DNA from: Schlesneria paludicola DSM 18645 | GTDB taxonomy: Bacteria > Planctomycetota > Planctomycetia > Planctomycetales > Planctomycetaceae | Direction: 5' to 3' | Assembly (NCBI RefSeq): GCF_000255655.1 | Contig: NZ_JH636434.1 | Location: forward strand, 2,132,798-2,196,797 | Length of the DNA: 64,000 bases | Part shown: piece after piece, positions 16,929 to 25,854 of the stretch | Layout of the letters: the number at the start of each line of letters is the position of its first letter | How positions within the stretch are numbered: the stretch's first letter is position 1 | The notes under the pieces: generated by a model | Database searches by the model: none | What the model saw: the letters and a program-made list of their open reading frames with translations, nothing else | What the model was told of the DNA's origin: nothing | Position numbers and translations under genes: made by a program

Positions 16929-17518
16929 CAGTGGTGTTCAAGTTGGGAGGGAGTGTGCTGACTCATCCCACGTTGGCCGACACGATTCGAACGCTTGTCC
17001 GATATCGCGAGAATGAACGCTGCCTTTTCGTCGTCGGAGGCGGCGCGGCAGCCGATGTCGTCCGTGACTGGAGCCGCATCCACCAACTTTCCGAGGAACA
17101 GTCGCATTGGCTGGCCATCGCCAGTCTTGAGCTCAATATGCAGCTCATTCGTACTCTGCTTAAGTGGCAATCTGTCGCAACACGCGAACAGGCAGAAATC
17201 TGCTGGTCCCGCGATCCATCACCACTTCTTGTCGAAATGCCTGCGTTCGCGTGCGAGCAAGAGAGTTCTGGCCGCACCATCCCTCACGATTGGAACGTCA
17301 CGAGCGATTCGTTGGCCGCCTGGGTCGCTGAGTGCTGGCCCGCTGACGAACTGGTCCTGGTGAAATCAGTCCCCACACCGAGGCAACGTTCGATCCAAGA
17401 GGCGAGCCAGCTTGGACTCGTGGACGCATATTTCCCCCAGATCGCCCAGCGTCTGCGGCGAATCTCGTGGTGCGACCTGCGAGCGTCGCAGATCGAGTTG
17501 GAAGATTGGCAATCGTGA
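16925..17518 (+). CDS. amino-acid-kinase-fold protein, MfnE-like
   Basis: 197 residues. N-terminal KLGGSVL, then FVVGGGAAADVVRDW, and later HDWNVTSDSLAAWVAE and LVLVKSV fit the small amino-acid kinase clade that includes MfnE, the kinase acting on 5-(aminomethyl)-3-furanmethanol phosphate in methanofuran synthesis. Bacterial homologues are found with tetrahydromethanopterin-linked C1 genes in methylotrophs and planctomycetes. Exact substrate here is inferred. It overlaps the glycerate kinase gene by four bases and must be translated with it. At 197 residues it is shorter than UMP kinase or aspartokinase, as expected for this clade. Confidence 0.65.
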   Translation: MTVVFKLGGSVLTHPTLADTIRTLVRYRENERCLFVVGGGAAADVVRDWSRIHQLSEEQSHWLAIASLELNMQLIRTLLKWQSVATREQAEICWSRDPSPLLVEMPAFACEQESSGRTIPHDWNVTSDSLAAWVAECWPADELVLVKSVPTPRQRSIQEASQLGLVDAYFPQIAQRLRRISWCDLRASQIELEDWQS

Positions 17519-18004
17519 CCAAACTCGCTCAATGACGTCGCTTAAGGACACGACTGGATTTTGGTGGAATGTCACAACTCCACCAGATCGCCCAGATTCC
17601 TCGTTCACGGGGGGCATGAGTCGTCTCAAGCTCTATGTTACGGCAGTTTCAGCCTTGCTCCGGACACGGCGCAACCTGACTTTTCCGATTGGAAAGACCG
17701 CGGACACTGCATTAAGTCCACCACGTGTGACGCGCAAGCATGGCTGACCTCAAACAACCATGCGACGCCAAAAGAAGCGGCGCGTTTGTCATGTACCTAC
17801 TGGACAGACCTTTCCGATACCTCTCGCGAAGGTTGAACCTTTTTTCCAGCGGTACGGGCAGATTGGCCAGGCACCTCAGTTCACACAGGGACGTGGATCG
17901 GGTGCCGCGTTAAACCGAAGTTGACTTGATCCTCAACGAAGTCACACGGTTGGACGAATCACACTGGAAACACCGCAGCATAGAGCTGACAGGAGCGCGC
18001 ACGG
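17519..18004. other. intergenic region, nothing recognised
   Basis: About 485 bases between the MfnE-like gene and the secretin gene. Short frames exist (for example an ATG at 17533) but show no homology or binding site. The secretin promoter should lie here. Confidence 0.3.
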
Positions 18005-20065
18005 ATGTGGACTCACCTCAGGAAATCGCATCAGTCTGGCACCGCACTGGGACTCAACGTTCCCAACAGGCGCAAGTGGTCAGGACTGTTCGCTGCCCTT
18101 TGCCTCGCGGCGCCTGCGTCGGTCGTCGCACAGAATCAGCCAACTTACGCGCCTCCGGTCATCATCCAACAGATGCCAGGGCAGGCGCCGTCCGGACAGC
18201 CTATCGCCGGCCAGCCGATGCCCAATGCGGGGTCGCAGCAGTTCATTCAGCAGGTCCAGAACACTCCACAATCCGCCCGGGCCATCCATCGCTTGATCGA
18301 GGACATGCCACAGGCTCAGGAAGAGCTTGAGATCATCCAACAGCGCAGCCAGTTGGTCATCACGCGTTCAAATATCATCAAGATCGCCGTCGCCGATCCG
18401 GCAATCCTGGATATCGTTCAATACTCGCCCAAACAATTCGCATTGGTTGGACTGGGACTCGGTTCGACGACGTTGACGATGTGGTTCGAAGATCAGCCTG
18501 ATCCTTTGATCTACACCATCAAGACGATTCGCGATCCGAACCTGGACTACCAGCGAAAGCTCGACTACGGCAAGCTGGAGCGACGACTGGCCATTCTGTT
18601 CCCGAACAGCAAGGTCTACCTGATTCCGATGTCTCGGAAGATCATCGTCCGCGGCCAGGCTCGCGATGCCAACGAGGCCGCTCACATTCTGATGCTCGTC
18701 CGTGGCGAAATCATCAATCAGGAAGGTTCGCTGTTTGGCCCACAAGGTGGCATCATCGGCGGTGGACTGAACCCCAACGGTTCGTACGGCATCGGAATGA
18801 CGGGAGGCTATGCCGGCAGCGGTTATGGTGGAGTGGGAATCGGCGGCATGAATGCCTATGACCTGGCGGCATCGTTCATCATCAACGAACTGCAGGTCCC
18901 CGGAGAATTCCAGATCGCCATGCGTGTACGCGTCGCGGAAATCAGCCGGACCGCCGCGGACAATGCGGGCGTGAACCTCAATGTTCTATTCAACGATGCT
19001 CGCAACTCAATTGGCACCGCTGTGGGCGCTGCAACCGGCAATACCTTTAGTGGCACGTTTGAGCGAGGCGAAATCGGAGTCTTCCTGGATTGGCTCTGCT
19101 CAAACGGCACCGCAAAGATTTTGGCCGAACCGACTGCGACCGTCCTGAGTGGTCGAAATGTGCGATTCCTGTCGGGGGGCGAATTCGCCGTGCCGACGAT
19201 CGTCGGTGTGGGTGGTGCTCAAGGAACCACGACATCATTCCGCGGTTTCGGAACTTCGCTGCTCGCGACGCCAACGCTGATTGATCGTGACAATATCCGA
19301 ATCGGGGTCATTGCCGAGTACAGCAACGTCACCAACCAGAACACCGTGGCGGGCATCCCCGGGATGTCCACACGACGGATCGAAACAACGGTCGAAATGC
19401 GTGAAGGACAAACGATGGCATTGGCCGGGCTGTTGTCGCACCGAACTGCCACAACAATTCAGCGAATCCCGGTCTTGGGCGACATCCCCCACGTCGGTCC
19501 GCTGCTGTTCAGTGCCAAAACGATGACCCAGGAAGAAAACGAGCTGTTGATCCTGATTACGCCTGAACTCGTGCGACCAATGGACGCTCAGGAAGTTCCA
19601 CCTGTACCTGGATTTGACGTCCCCAAACCGTCGCATCACGAATTCTGGAAGTACAACATGACGGAAGGAATGCCCGATTCGAACTACTATCAATCGGCTC
19701 CCTTTGGCAGCGGAACGCAAGGGACAAGTGTGGATTACCAGCACTTCAACCCAGGTCCAGCCGGTTCGATGTACTCGCCGGTTCCCACGAATCCAGGCCC
19801 CACACCAGCCCAGGCCCCTGCTGGTGGACAACAGTACTACCCTCCAAATCAACCCGAGACAACGGTCCCTCCCGTGCCACCAGCACCACAATCAGGAGCT
19901 CGCCGATCATCGGGACAACGAGGCGCACGACAAGCTTCGAACCAGACGATTCCAACGGGAAATCAGGATATCAAGCAAACGAACTACGCCGGGCAACAGG
20001 GATTGCAACAAGACAATCGCAACAGCCGTCAGAACAAAAAGACCATTCAGCAACAGAACCGCTAA
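18005..20065 (+). CDS. CpaC/RcpA-type secretin
   Basis: 686 residues. The N-terminus carries a signal peptide ending near APASVVAQ (about residue 43). Residues about 109-185 form the pilus/secretion N-terminal domain (RSQLVITRSNIIKIAVADPAIL, LGLGSTTLTMWF), then a BON-like ring domain (KLERRLAILFP, SRKIIVRGQARDANEA). The secretin pore domain, about 295-520, shows AEPTATVLSGRNVRFLSGGEFAVP, ATPTLIDRDNIRI and IPVLGDIPHVGPLLFSAK. The last ~150 residues are a Pro/Gln/Asn-rich tail, unusual for CpaC. It builds the outer-membrane channel of a tight-adherence pilus or type II-like system. No ATPase or pilin genes are in the window; the lipoprotein gene 70 bases downstream is the likely partner. Confidence 0.88.
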   Translation: MWTHLRKSHQSGTALGLNVPNRRKWSGLFAALCLAAPASVVAQNQPTYAPPVIIQQMPGQAPSGQPIAGQPMPNAGSQQFIQQVQNTPQSARAIHRLIEDMPQAQEELEIIQQRSQLVITRSNIIKIAVADPAILDIVQYSPKQFALVGLGLGSTTLTMWFEDQPDPLIYTIKTIRDPNLDYQRKLDYGKLERRLAILFPNSKVYLIPMSRKIIVRGQARDANEAAHILMLVRGEIINQEGSLFGPQGGIIGGGLNPNGSYGIGMTGGYAGSGYGGVGIGGMNAYDLAASFIINELQVPGEFQIAMRVRVAEISRTAADNAGVNLNVLFNDARNSIGTAVGAATGNTFSGTFERGEIGVFLDWLCSNGTAKILAEPTATVLSGRNVRFLSGGEFAVPTIVGVGGAQGTTTSFRGFGTSLLATPTLIDRDNIRIGVIAEYSNVTNQNTVAGIPGMSTRRIETTVEMREGQTMALAGLLSHRTATTIQRIPVLGDIPHVGPLLFSAKTMTQEENELLILITPELVRPMDAQEVPPVPGFDVPKPSHHEFWKYNMTEGMPDSNYYQSAPFGSGTQGTSVDYQHFNPGPAGSMYSPVPTNPGPTPAQAPAGGQQYYPPNQPETTVPPVPPAPQSGARRSSGQRGARQASNQTIPTGNQDIKQTNYAGQQGLQQDNRNSRQNKKTIQQQNR

Positions 20066-20134
20066 TTCGACTCTGTTCAATTGATACGACTGAGATTTTA
20101 CCTCGCCGCGAACTGGCGAAGACAGGGATCCACG

Positions 20135-20872
20135 ATGATTCGCATGACACCACGAGGCTTCGCCCTCTCGTCTGTATTGCTGATCGCACTCTCCAACTTC
20201 GGATGTGTCGGTGCGCTGTCGAACCACAACACTTGTGGAACCGCCTGTAACGACGGTTGCAATACCGGCAATATCTCGGGTTGTTCAACGGGATGCGGAC
20301 GATCACGATTCTGTGGCATGGGTTGCGGCTCACTCCTCGCCCGCTGCTTTCCGCGGTCACTTGCAATTCCTGACCAGTTGCCCGTAGGTGCGGTACAACG
20401 AGCTCACTTCCATCAAATGCAGACGAATGCCGAAGCCACGGACTTCATTCTGTATCAAATGGATTTCGTTGGCCAATCGGCCGAACTCACACCCGACGGC
20501 AAAGACAAGATTAGTGAGATCGCCGCACGGATGCGAAGCACCCCTTTTCCGGTCTTGGTTGAACGAACCTACAACAATTCCGATCCGGAACTGGATGCAC
20601 ATCGCCGTGAGATCGTCGCCATGATCCTGGCTGACAAGGGAAACCCCGACGCGAACAACCGCGTGTTTGTCTCGCCATCGTATGGACTCGGCAAGTCGTC
20701 GCTTGAGGCGGCGCCTGAGTTCTATCAACACACCTATCAGTTCTCGGGCCAGCAGAACGGGAACTTCTTCGGTGGTGGTGGTGGAATGGGCGGGGGTGGT
20801 GGCGGATTCGGTGGCGGTGGTGGAGGAATAGGTGGGGGCGGCGGAATCGGCGGTGGTGGATTCGGAATGTAA
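20135..20872 (+). CDS. Cys- and Gly-rich lipoprotein, possible secretin partner
   Basis: 245 residues starting at the ATG at 20135; a 20081 start would add a non-hydrophobic leader. A lipoprotein signal ends at C24 (LSNFGC). Residues 24-70 carry a dense Cys/Asn/Gly cluster (CGTACNDGCNTGN, CSTGCGRSRFCGMGCG). Residues about 105-185 resemble the compact alpha/beta domain of CpaD/OmpA-type proteins (LTPDGKDKISEIAARM, HRREIVAMILADKG, NRVFVSPSYGLG). The end, about 203-245, is almost pure glycine with scattered Met, Phe and Ile. Position directly after the secretin suggests a pilotin or periplasmic support role; this is inference. Confidence 0.65.
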   Translation: MIRMTPRGFALSSVLLIALSNFGCVGALSNHNTCGTACNDGCNTGNISGCSTGCGRSRFCGMGCGSLLARCFPRSLAIPDQLPVGAVQRAHFHQMQTNAEATDFILYQMDFVGQSAELTPDGKDKISEIAARMRSTPFPVLVERTYNNSDPELDAHRREIVAMILADKGNPDANNRVFVSPSYGLGKSSLEAAPEFYQHTYQFSGQQNGNFFGGGGGMGGGGGGFGGGGGGIGGGGGIGGGGFGM

Positions 20873-20904
20873 CCGCCTGGAATTCGTACTGCTCACAAGT
20901 CAGA

Positions 20905-20943
20905 AAGCCGCCCAATGTCACGCGACATGACATTGGGCGGCTT
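20905..20943. terminator. strong hairpin terminator
   Basis: A perfect 16-base stem (20905-20920 with 20928-20943, starting AAGCCGCCCAATG) and a 7-base loop sits 33 bases after the lipoprotein stop. There is no long U-run on either side, but the stem strength and the position between the secretin pair (+) and purQ (-), which converge here, fit a bidirectional terminator. Confidence 0.75.
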
Positions 20944-21103
20944 CATTGGCACTTCCAATTCATACAGCTCGATCGTGCTCCGACGGCGCGCCAATTCTCC
21001 TCAAGCAATTCACGATCACGGCTGTCCGCAGCGTCAGTTGAGTTTTCAGGCCCAATTGAGCAAACGTTCAAGCGAATGACCGAGGCCGTAGCGTCAGATC
21101 GAA

Positions 21104-21919
21104 TCACTCGAAGTAATTGACGCCGTTCTGGAACAGCTTATATCCGGCGCCAGCGCCTTCCAGTCTCAAACGTGTCCAGTGTGGATGCTGAGTTGCAAAC
21201 AGAAATCGCTCGGGATGAGGCATAAGCCCCAGCACCCGACCGCTCGGATCGCTCAGTCCCGCAATATCCGCAACCGCGCCATTGGGATTCGCATCCCAAC
21301 GATCGTTCAGTGGATGCGAGGCACCATCGCTGCCGCGTGCCCACGGTGCGTACTGCAAGGCAATCTGCCTTTGTGATCGCCATTTGTCGACGATCGATTC
21401 CGACCGAGTGACCAATCGCCCCTCGGCGTGTGCAATTGGCAGATCCAGTTCGTCGATGTCGCGCAAGAACACGTTATTTGATCCGGCCACTTTGAGGTGC
21501 ACCCAACGAGCGGTGTATTTGCCGTTGTGGTTCCAAGTCAGCGTCGCGTCCGCTTCACTGCGATCCGACTTACCCCAGCCGTCGGCGCCGTAGGGCAGAA
21601 CGCCAGCCTTCAGCAGCGTCTGAAATCCATTGCAGATTCCCAGTACTAACTTATCTGCGGTCAAGAATTGCTGAACGACGTCCCCCAATTGACTGCGCAA
21701 CTGGCTCGAAAACACGACTCCCGCCCCGATATCATCGCCGTAGCTGAATCCACCGGGGATGCACAGAATCTGGTAATCGTCGAGCATCGCCGGACGCTCG
21801 ATCAACCGGTAAAGGTGCACCGCATCCGCGACCCCCCCACACGAATTGAAGGCAAACGCGGTTTCCAAATCACAATTCGTACCAGGAGCACGAAGCACAC
21901 AGACGCGAGGCGCAGCCAT
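21104..21919 (-). CDS. purQ: phosphoribosylformylglycinamidine synthase, glutaminase subunit
   Basis: 271 residues from the ATG at 21919 (GGGATGG upstream); two in-frame ATGs further up would add 5-10 residues. It releases ammonia from glutamine for PurL in purine synthesis. The class I amidotransferase triad is present: C96 in LGICNGFQ and the His-Glu of MPHPERF near the C-terminus. APGTNCD at the start and IPGGFSYGDDIGAG are diagnostic for PurQ. It is about 40 residues longer than the Bacillus type, with extra loops in the C-terminal half. purL is not in the window. Confidence 0.92.
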   Translation of the reverse strand: MAAPRVCVLRAPGTNCDLETAFAFNSCGGVADAVHLYRLIERPAMLDDYQILCIPGGFSYGDDIGAGVVFSSQLRSQLGDVVQQFLTADKLVLGICNGFQTLLKAGVLPYGADGWGKSDRSEADATLTWNHNGKYTARWVHLKVAGSNNVFLRDIDELDLPIAHAEGRLVTRSESIVDKWRSQRQIALQYAPWARGSDGASHPLNDRWDANPNGAVADIAGLSDPSGRVLGLMPHPERFLFATQHPHWTRLRLEGAGAGYKLFQNGVNYFE

Positions 21920-22097
21920 TTCAAACCATCCCATACCGGTAAACGTCAATTCCGACGACGACGTCGACGCTTGCCGAAACTATCAGTCCGACGCCAATCA
22001 TACCGTGACGCGAACGCCCCACCAAGGAACCGCAGCGAGACACTGAATTTCCACGTTTGGCGAGCGTTCGTCCCCGAAATTCCCGCGGCAGGCAACT

Positions 22098-23048
22098 TCA
22101 ATTGCATTCGGCCTGCAACGGACCCGCCAGTTCCTGCAGGAAGAATAGTCGCCCGGGCTGGCCCGGCATGAACGTCGACGGAATCCACGGCGTCGGCTCA
22201 TGTCGCAATGTCATCCACAGTGACAAACCTTGCCACTGCATGCCTCGCCCAAATACGCCATCTGCGCCACCGATGATCTTGTCGCAGCCCAGGAACAGGC
22301 CCGGCCCAATGGTGTTCGCAAATGCCGGCACATGCGTCGTGCGACTTTTGAAGCTGGTCAATGCGTTTTGCTCGACGGTCAATGGATGCAGCCGCGCTCC
22401 CAAACGATGCGTTTGCTGCTTCCATTCATTCACCGACGCATACTCACCCGCAAAATGCGGTTCCCAGAATGCAATGTGGCAGACGCGGCCGATCCCGAAA
22501 ATCGTTGTCAGCTTGCCGCCCTTGGAACGCAGTTCGCCAATCTTTTCCGCAAATGTGGGCAACACTTTTTTCGTCGCGAAATTTCGCTGCTTCTTGGGGA
22601 CAGTCAGCTTACCGAGGGGCCCATAAAAGGCTTGCTCCATCGCGTATTGGAACGAACCCGTGTTCGTTGAAGGCAGCGTATTCCCTTCGCGGTCTGACCA
22701 CTCATCCATATTGAAACCGTGGACGTGATCACACGAAACATTCCATTCCGTCAGAAAGTAAACGGCCCAACGGTACATCCCCATCGGCCCCACGGGCAGA
22801 ATCATCACCGCCGGCTGTCCGGCATCGCGCGCCTGCTTGATGGTCAGCGCAATTTCATGGCCCAGCATCATGTCGAAGTCGGCAAGACTGGCACACCGAA
22901 CCGGCTGAAAGTTCTTGTGCCAGCTCTTCTGTCGGACCGTAATCGTTGTCGGATCAGAATCGACACAGGCGTCAATCTTCGCCAGGTCCCATCCCGCCGG
23001 GAAAAAGCCTTCCATCAATGAGCCCGACAACGTTGTCAGCAAATCCAT
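22098..23048 (-). CDS. NagB/glucosamine-6-phosphate isomerase-like protein with altered active site
   Basis: 316 residues from the ATG at 23048, preceded by AAGGAG at 8 bases; the longer frame to 23180 has no binding site. The fold is the NagB/6-phosphogluconolactonase type: [12 protein letters not shown] for phosphate binding and FNMDEW with D115 matching the catalytic proton-transfer Asp of NagB. The second motif, normally G.G.DGHIAFNEP, reads [13 protein letters not shown]: the Asp is V189 and Gly is C190, while H191 and E196 remain. The protein is also about 50 residues longer than E. coli NagB. Aldose-ketose isomerisation in the classical way is therefore doubtful and a different sugar phosphate or reaction is possible. 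Confidence 0.7.
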   Translation of the reverse strand: MDLLTTLSGSLMEGFFPAGWDLAKIDACVDSDPTTITVRQKSWHKNFQPVRCASLADFDMMLGHEIALTIKQARDAGQPAVMILPVGPMGMYRWAVYFLTEWNVSCDHVHGFNMDEWSDREGNTLPSTNTGSFQYAMEQAFYGPLGKLTVPKKQRNFATKKVLPTFAEKIGELRSKGGKLTTIFGIGRVCHIAFWEPHFAGEYASVNEWKQQTHRLGARLHPLTVEQNALTSFKSRTTHVPAFANTIGPGLFLGCDKIIGGADGVFGRGMQWQGLSLWMTLRHEPTPWIPSTFMPGQPGRLFFLQELAGPLQAECN

Positions 23049-23386
23049 CAAAGAAACTCCTTCGATCACGCGGATGAGACAAATCAGATCAGCATGTCCG
23101 CCGATCTCATTAAACAAGCGACAAAACAGGTGCGAATGGGTCGGGCATCGGATATCTCCGCAACCCTTCGAGGACGCCAAAGCGCGACCGAGGTTCTAAC
23201 GTTTCTGGCATGCGATCACAATCGGCGAGATTCTGAACCGCCAGCCCATGAATGAAATTGACGCGAAGCGACCTCCCTATTTTCGCTGCAGCCGTCTCGA
23301 CAGTCGATTCGCCTTGTGAATTTCCGAAACGAAGTCGCACACCGATCACGATGATTCGGAGTCACAGTCGGCGCAATGACAGTTCG
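23049..23386. other. intergenic region, nothing recognised
   Basis: 338 bases between the end of the phosphopantetheinyl transferase gene and the start of the NagB-like gene, both on the minus strand. It should hold the promoter of the latter. No repeat or hairpin seen. Confidence 0.3.
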
Positions 23387-24175
23387 TCACTCAGGACGTT
23401 GCTCCGAGGACCAAGCCCAGCATTGAAACCGGCAATTCGGCTGACGCACCATGATGCTCGCTGAGTGCCCATCCCCAACCGCCAACGACTGAACGGTCCA
23501 GTGCCGCGCCGCGTCCGGTTGACCATCAACATGAATCAGCGCAACGGGATGATCCGGATCCATCGACACCCGAAAGCTGCTGAGTGAGAGCGACAATCCC
23601 TGTCCAGTCGCTTTGATATAGGCTTCTTTGCAAGTCCATCCCTTGTAGAAACCATCCAGCAATCTCTCGGCAGGAAGCTTGACCAGTTCCTGGGATTCGG
23701 ACGCTGCAAAAAATCGATCCGCCAGCTTGAGTGCTTTCACGCGCGGATTGCGTTGCTCAATATCCACACCGACCGCCGAATCGATCGTCAATGCGATGAG
23801 ACCAAGCTGCCCCGAATGCGACACACTGAATTCGATTCTCGGAACGTTTTCCGGCCACCCAACCTGCGAAAGTTCTGGTTTGCCATGAGCGCCGTACTCG
23901 AATTGCAAATCCCGCGGCGGAATTTGACACGCTTCGCCGATGAGTCGTCGCAAAGTACTCCGGCAGGCGACGAATTGCCGGCGCGGATCATCGACACGAT
24001 ACCGCGCTGCCTTCTGACGCTCGTCATCGGACAGCAGTTCACGGCTCAATGCAGCGACCTGGTCGGGCGAAAGATCGAGTGAGACGCGCACGATATGAAC
24101 AAGCCCCGCCAACAGGGGCAGCGGTTGCTCAATCGGCATCCAATCCGTCACGTCACGGGGTCTTTCGTCCACCAT
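23387..24175 (-). CDS. 4'-phosphopantetheinyl transferase, Sfp type
   Basis: 262 residues. It moves the phosphopantetheine arm of coenzyme A onto a carrier-protein serine, activating acyl, peptidyl or polyketide carrier domains. The double-domain Sfp layout is visible: ACRSTLRRLIG in the first half, FSVSHSGQLGLIAL, then the Mg-binding VGVDIEQ and WTCKEAYIKATGQGL, which hold the conserved Asp, Glu and Lys. It sits on the same strand as the thioesterase gene 62 bases upstream, a pairing that suggests acyl-carrier metabolism. The carrier target is not in the window. Confidence 0.9.
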   Translation of the reverse strand: MVDERPRDVTDWMPIEQPLPLLAGLVHIVRVSLDLSPDQVAALSRELLSDDERQKAARYRVDDPRRQFVACRSTLRRLIGEACQIPPRDLQFEYGAHGKPELSQVGWPENVPRIEFSVSHSGQLGLIALTIDSAVGVDIEQRNPRVKALKLADRFFAASESQELVKLPAERLLDGFYKGWTCKEAYIKATGQGLSLSLSSFRVSMDPDHPVALIHVDGQPDAARHWTVQSLAVGDGHSASIMVRQPNCRFQCWAWSSEQRPE

Positions 24176-24237
24176 CGCTCACCACAAGAATCTGTCACTG
24201 AAACAACCGAGCCGCAAGCGGCGACCGGCCAAAGTCC

Positions 24238-24657
24238 TCATGCGGCCTCTGCCACAATCTCGAACGCACTGATCACTTCGGCGGGAATACGTTTCGGCGT
24301 GCCGGTTGCGTATTCGATAAACGCCCAATCCGTTTCCGCTCGCGCCACAACCGCCGCATCCGAAAGCCGGATCATTTGAAACCGTCGTAGCGAGGTCACC
24401 TTCCGCATATTCGCCACGAATGTTCGGATCACGATTTCGTCACCCAATCGCGCCGACGACAGGTATTCAATGTGATGCGAACGAACGACCCATCCATGCC
24501 CCAGCGATTGATACGCTTCGACGGGCCAGCCCTGCGCCGCAGAATGTGCGAGCGCCGCGGACTGCATCCAGTGGAGATACGAAATATTGTTGGCGTGCCC
24601 CAAATCGTCCAGATCGCGTTCGACGACGACATGCTTCCATTCAAAGATTGCAGGCAT
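24238..24657 (-). CDS. acyl-CoA thioesterase, YbgC/4-hydroxybenzoyl-CoA thioesterase-like
   Basis: 139 residues of hot-dog fold. The ATG at 24657 has TAGGAG about 12 bases upstream; the frame stays open to 24735 but that extension is unlike the family. The active-site signature DDLGHANNISYLHWMQSA matches the family D.-GH-NN-.Y pattern, with the Asp as nucleophile or base. LGDEIVIRTFVANMRK and ARAETDWAFIEYATGTPKRIP complete the domain. It hydrolyses acyl-CoA or acyl-carrier thioesters in the cytoplasm. It precedes the Sfp-type transferase and is probably cotranscribed. Confidence 0.85.
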   Translation of the reverse strand: MPAIFEWKHVVVERDLDDLGHANNISYLHWMQSAALAHSAAQGWPVEAYQSLGHGWVVRSHHIEYLSSARLGDEIVIRTFVANMRKVTSLRRFQMIRLSDAAVVARAETDWAFIEYATGTPKRIPAEVISAFEIVAEAA

Positions 24658-25410
24658 CAGCACGGGTTCTCCTACAGGGGGCAATCGGCATCGCCGCAGA
24701 TCCGAACAGCAGATCCAACCCGATTGGCATTTCATGCCGCCGTCTTCGCAGTGTTCGAGCCATTCGTCAAGAGATCGGCGCGACCATCGCGTCCGTGAAC
24801 CGAGGGCGCTCCGACCATCGCATCAATACTGACGCGACGAAATTGCGACCGATTCGTCTTGAAAGAGACAACATCGTGACCGAATTTTTCCTTGTTTTTT
24901 GTGCCACTGGCGATGCCAGTTCCAGTCGAACCAGGAATGAGGAACACTGTGGGGTGGGAATCGAACCTCCATCGCGTTTCAGAAAAAATACGTGATCGGA
25001 AGGTCTATCGACGACCTTCATTGTCATGCTACGGATTGATGCGGATCGGGCACTGGCATCGCGAGCGGCACACAAAAACCGGCCAAAAAACCTACACAAC
25101 TCTGCCTGAACGCGAGACCAAAACATCGCTGCAACCCGCACCGGCGGTGCACTTTCGCAAGCTTGGCCGATCCAAATGAACGGACAAGTCTACGTAGTAA
25201 GATTCACGTGCGAGATCGGAATGACGCAACCAAAATCCGCTGCCCCAACGGCTTGAGCGGAAACCGACTGCGCCCCGCCGCAAGATCGGGTCGATCCAAC
25301 GAACAAGGGAGTCATTGTGGGGCACCAGCGGCCCGCAAAGGTGCCTGACGTCGATGCAAGGGATTGCACGCCGATAGACCGCAAAGGAAATTGACGAAGG
25401 CGCGCGATCC
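24658..25410. other. long intergenic region with short repeat
   Basis: About 750 bases without a supported gene. At 24901-24925 GTGCCACTGGC-GAT-GCCAGT repeats the arm core of the element at 11158 and folds on itself. At 24955-24975 the minus strand reads like a tRNA T-loop (GGTTCGATTCC) but no acceptor or anticodon arm can be built. Promoters for the thioesterase (-) and the small lipoprotein (+) must be here. Confidence 0.4.
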
Positions 25411-25716
25411 ATGAGAGCATTTTTCACGATTTCATTGTCTGTGCCGATTCTCATCGGCGGCTGCGTCACGTCCGTCAGGTACCAGCAGTCCAGGTCTGTC
25501 CAGCATCGGAGTCAGGAATACGCACCGATGCCTGAGTTCGACAATGCGCCGCTTCAGGGAACCGAAGACCCAGCCCCCGACCCTAACGAAATTCAACTCG
25601 ATCCGGTGCCGCCACAACCTTCGGCCGCCTCAAACCGCCTGCTGCCGATGTGGCGCGCCAGGACGGTGTCCGCGACGCGATCAAGAAACCAAGCGGAAAA
25701 AAATCTGTTCGATTGA
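25411..25716 (+). CDS. small proline-rich lipoprotein
   Basis: 101 residues. The N-terminus is a lipoprotein signal with the lipobox LIGGC (Cys at 18). The mature part is short, acidic and Pro/Gln-rich (APMPEFDNAPLQGTEDPAPDPNEIQLDPVPPQP) and should be extended and surface or periplasm exposed. A GAAGG motif precedes the ATG and a strong hairpin follows 35 bases after the stop, so the unit looks like a single-gene transcript. No family recognised. Confidence 0.55.
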   Translation: MRAFFTISLSVPILIGGCVTSVRYQQSRSVQHRSQEYAPMPEFDNAPLQGTEDPAPDPNEIQLDPVPPQPSAASNRLLPMWRARTVSATRSRNQAEKNLFD

Positions 25717-25750
25717 GGTCCGCCGCGACATTTGTCGCCTCCTAACGGCA

Positions 25751-25785
25751 CGAGCCGTGCAAATCGATCATTTGCACGGCTCGTT
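25751..25785. terminator. bidirectional hairpin terminator
   Basis: Perfect 15-base stem, 25751-25765 (ACGAGCCGTGCAAAT) with 25771-25785, and a 5-base loop. It lies between the converging lipoprotein (+) and hsp20 (-) genes. Confidence 0.8.
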
Positions 25786-25854
25786 TGGCGTTGGCAGAAC
25801 TTATCTTATTAACACTGTGATCAGTTGACCTGAAGATTGAGGGATGACAGGCCC

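Noticed and set aside
17533-17747. Possible small gene after the MfnE-like kinase
   Set aside because: Starts with ATG but has no binding site or homology and sits in the promoter region of the secretin gene.
24946-25040. tRNA-like T-loop (GGTTCGATTCC) on the minus strand
   Set aside because: No 7-base acceptor pairing, anticodon stem or D-arm can be built around it within tRNA length.
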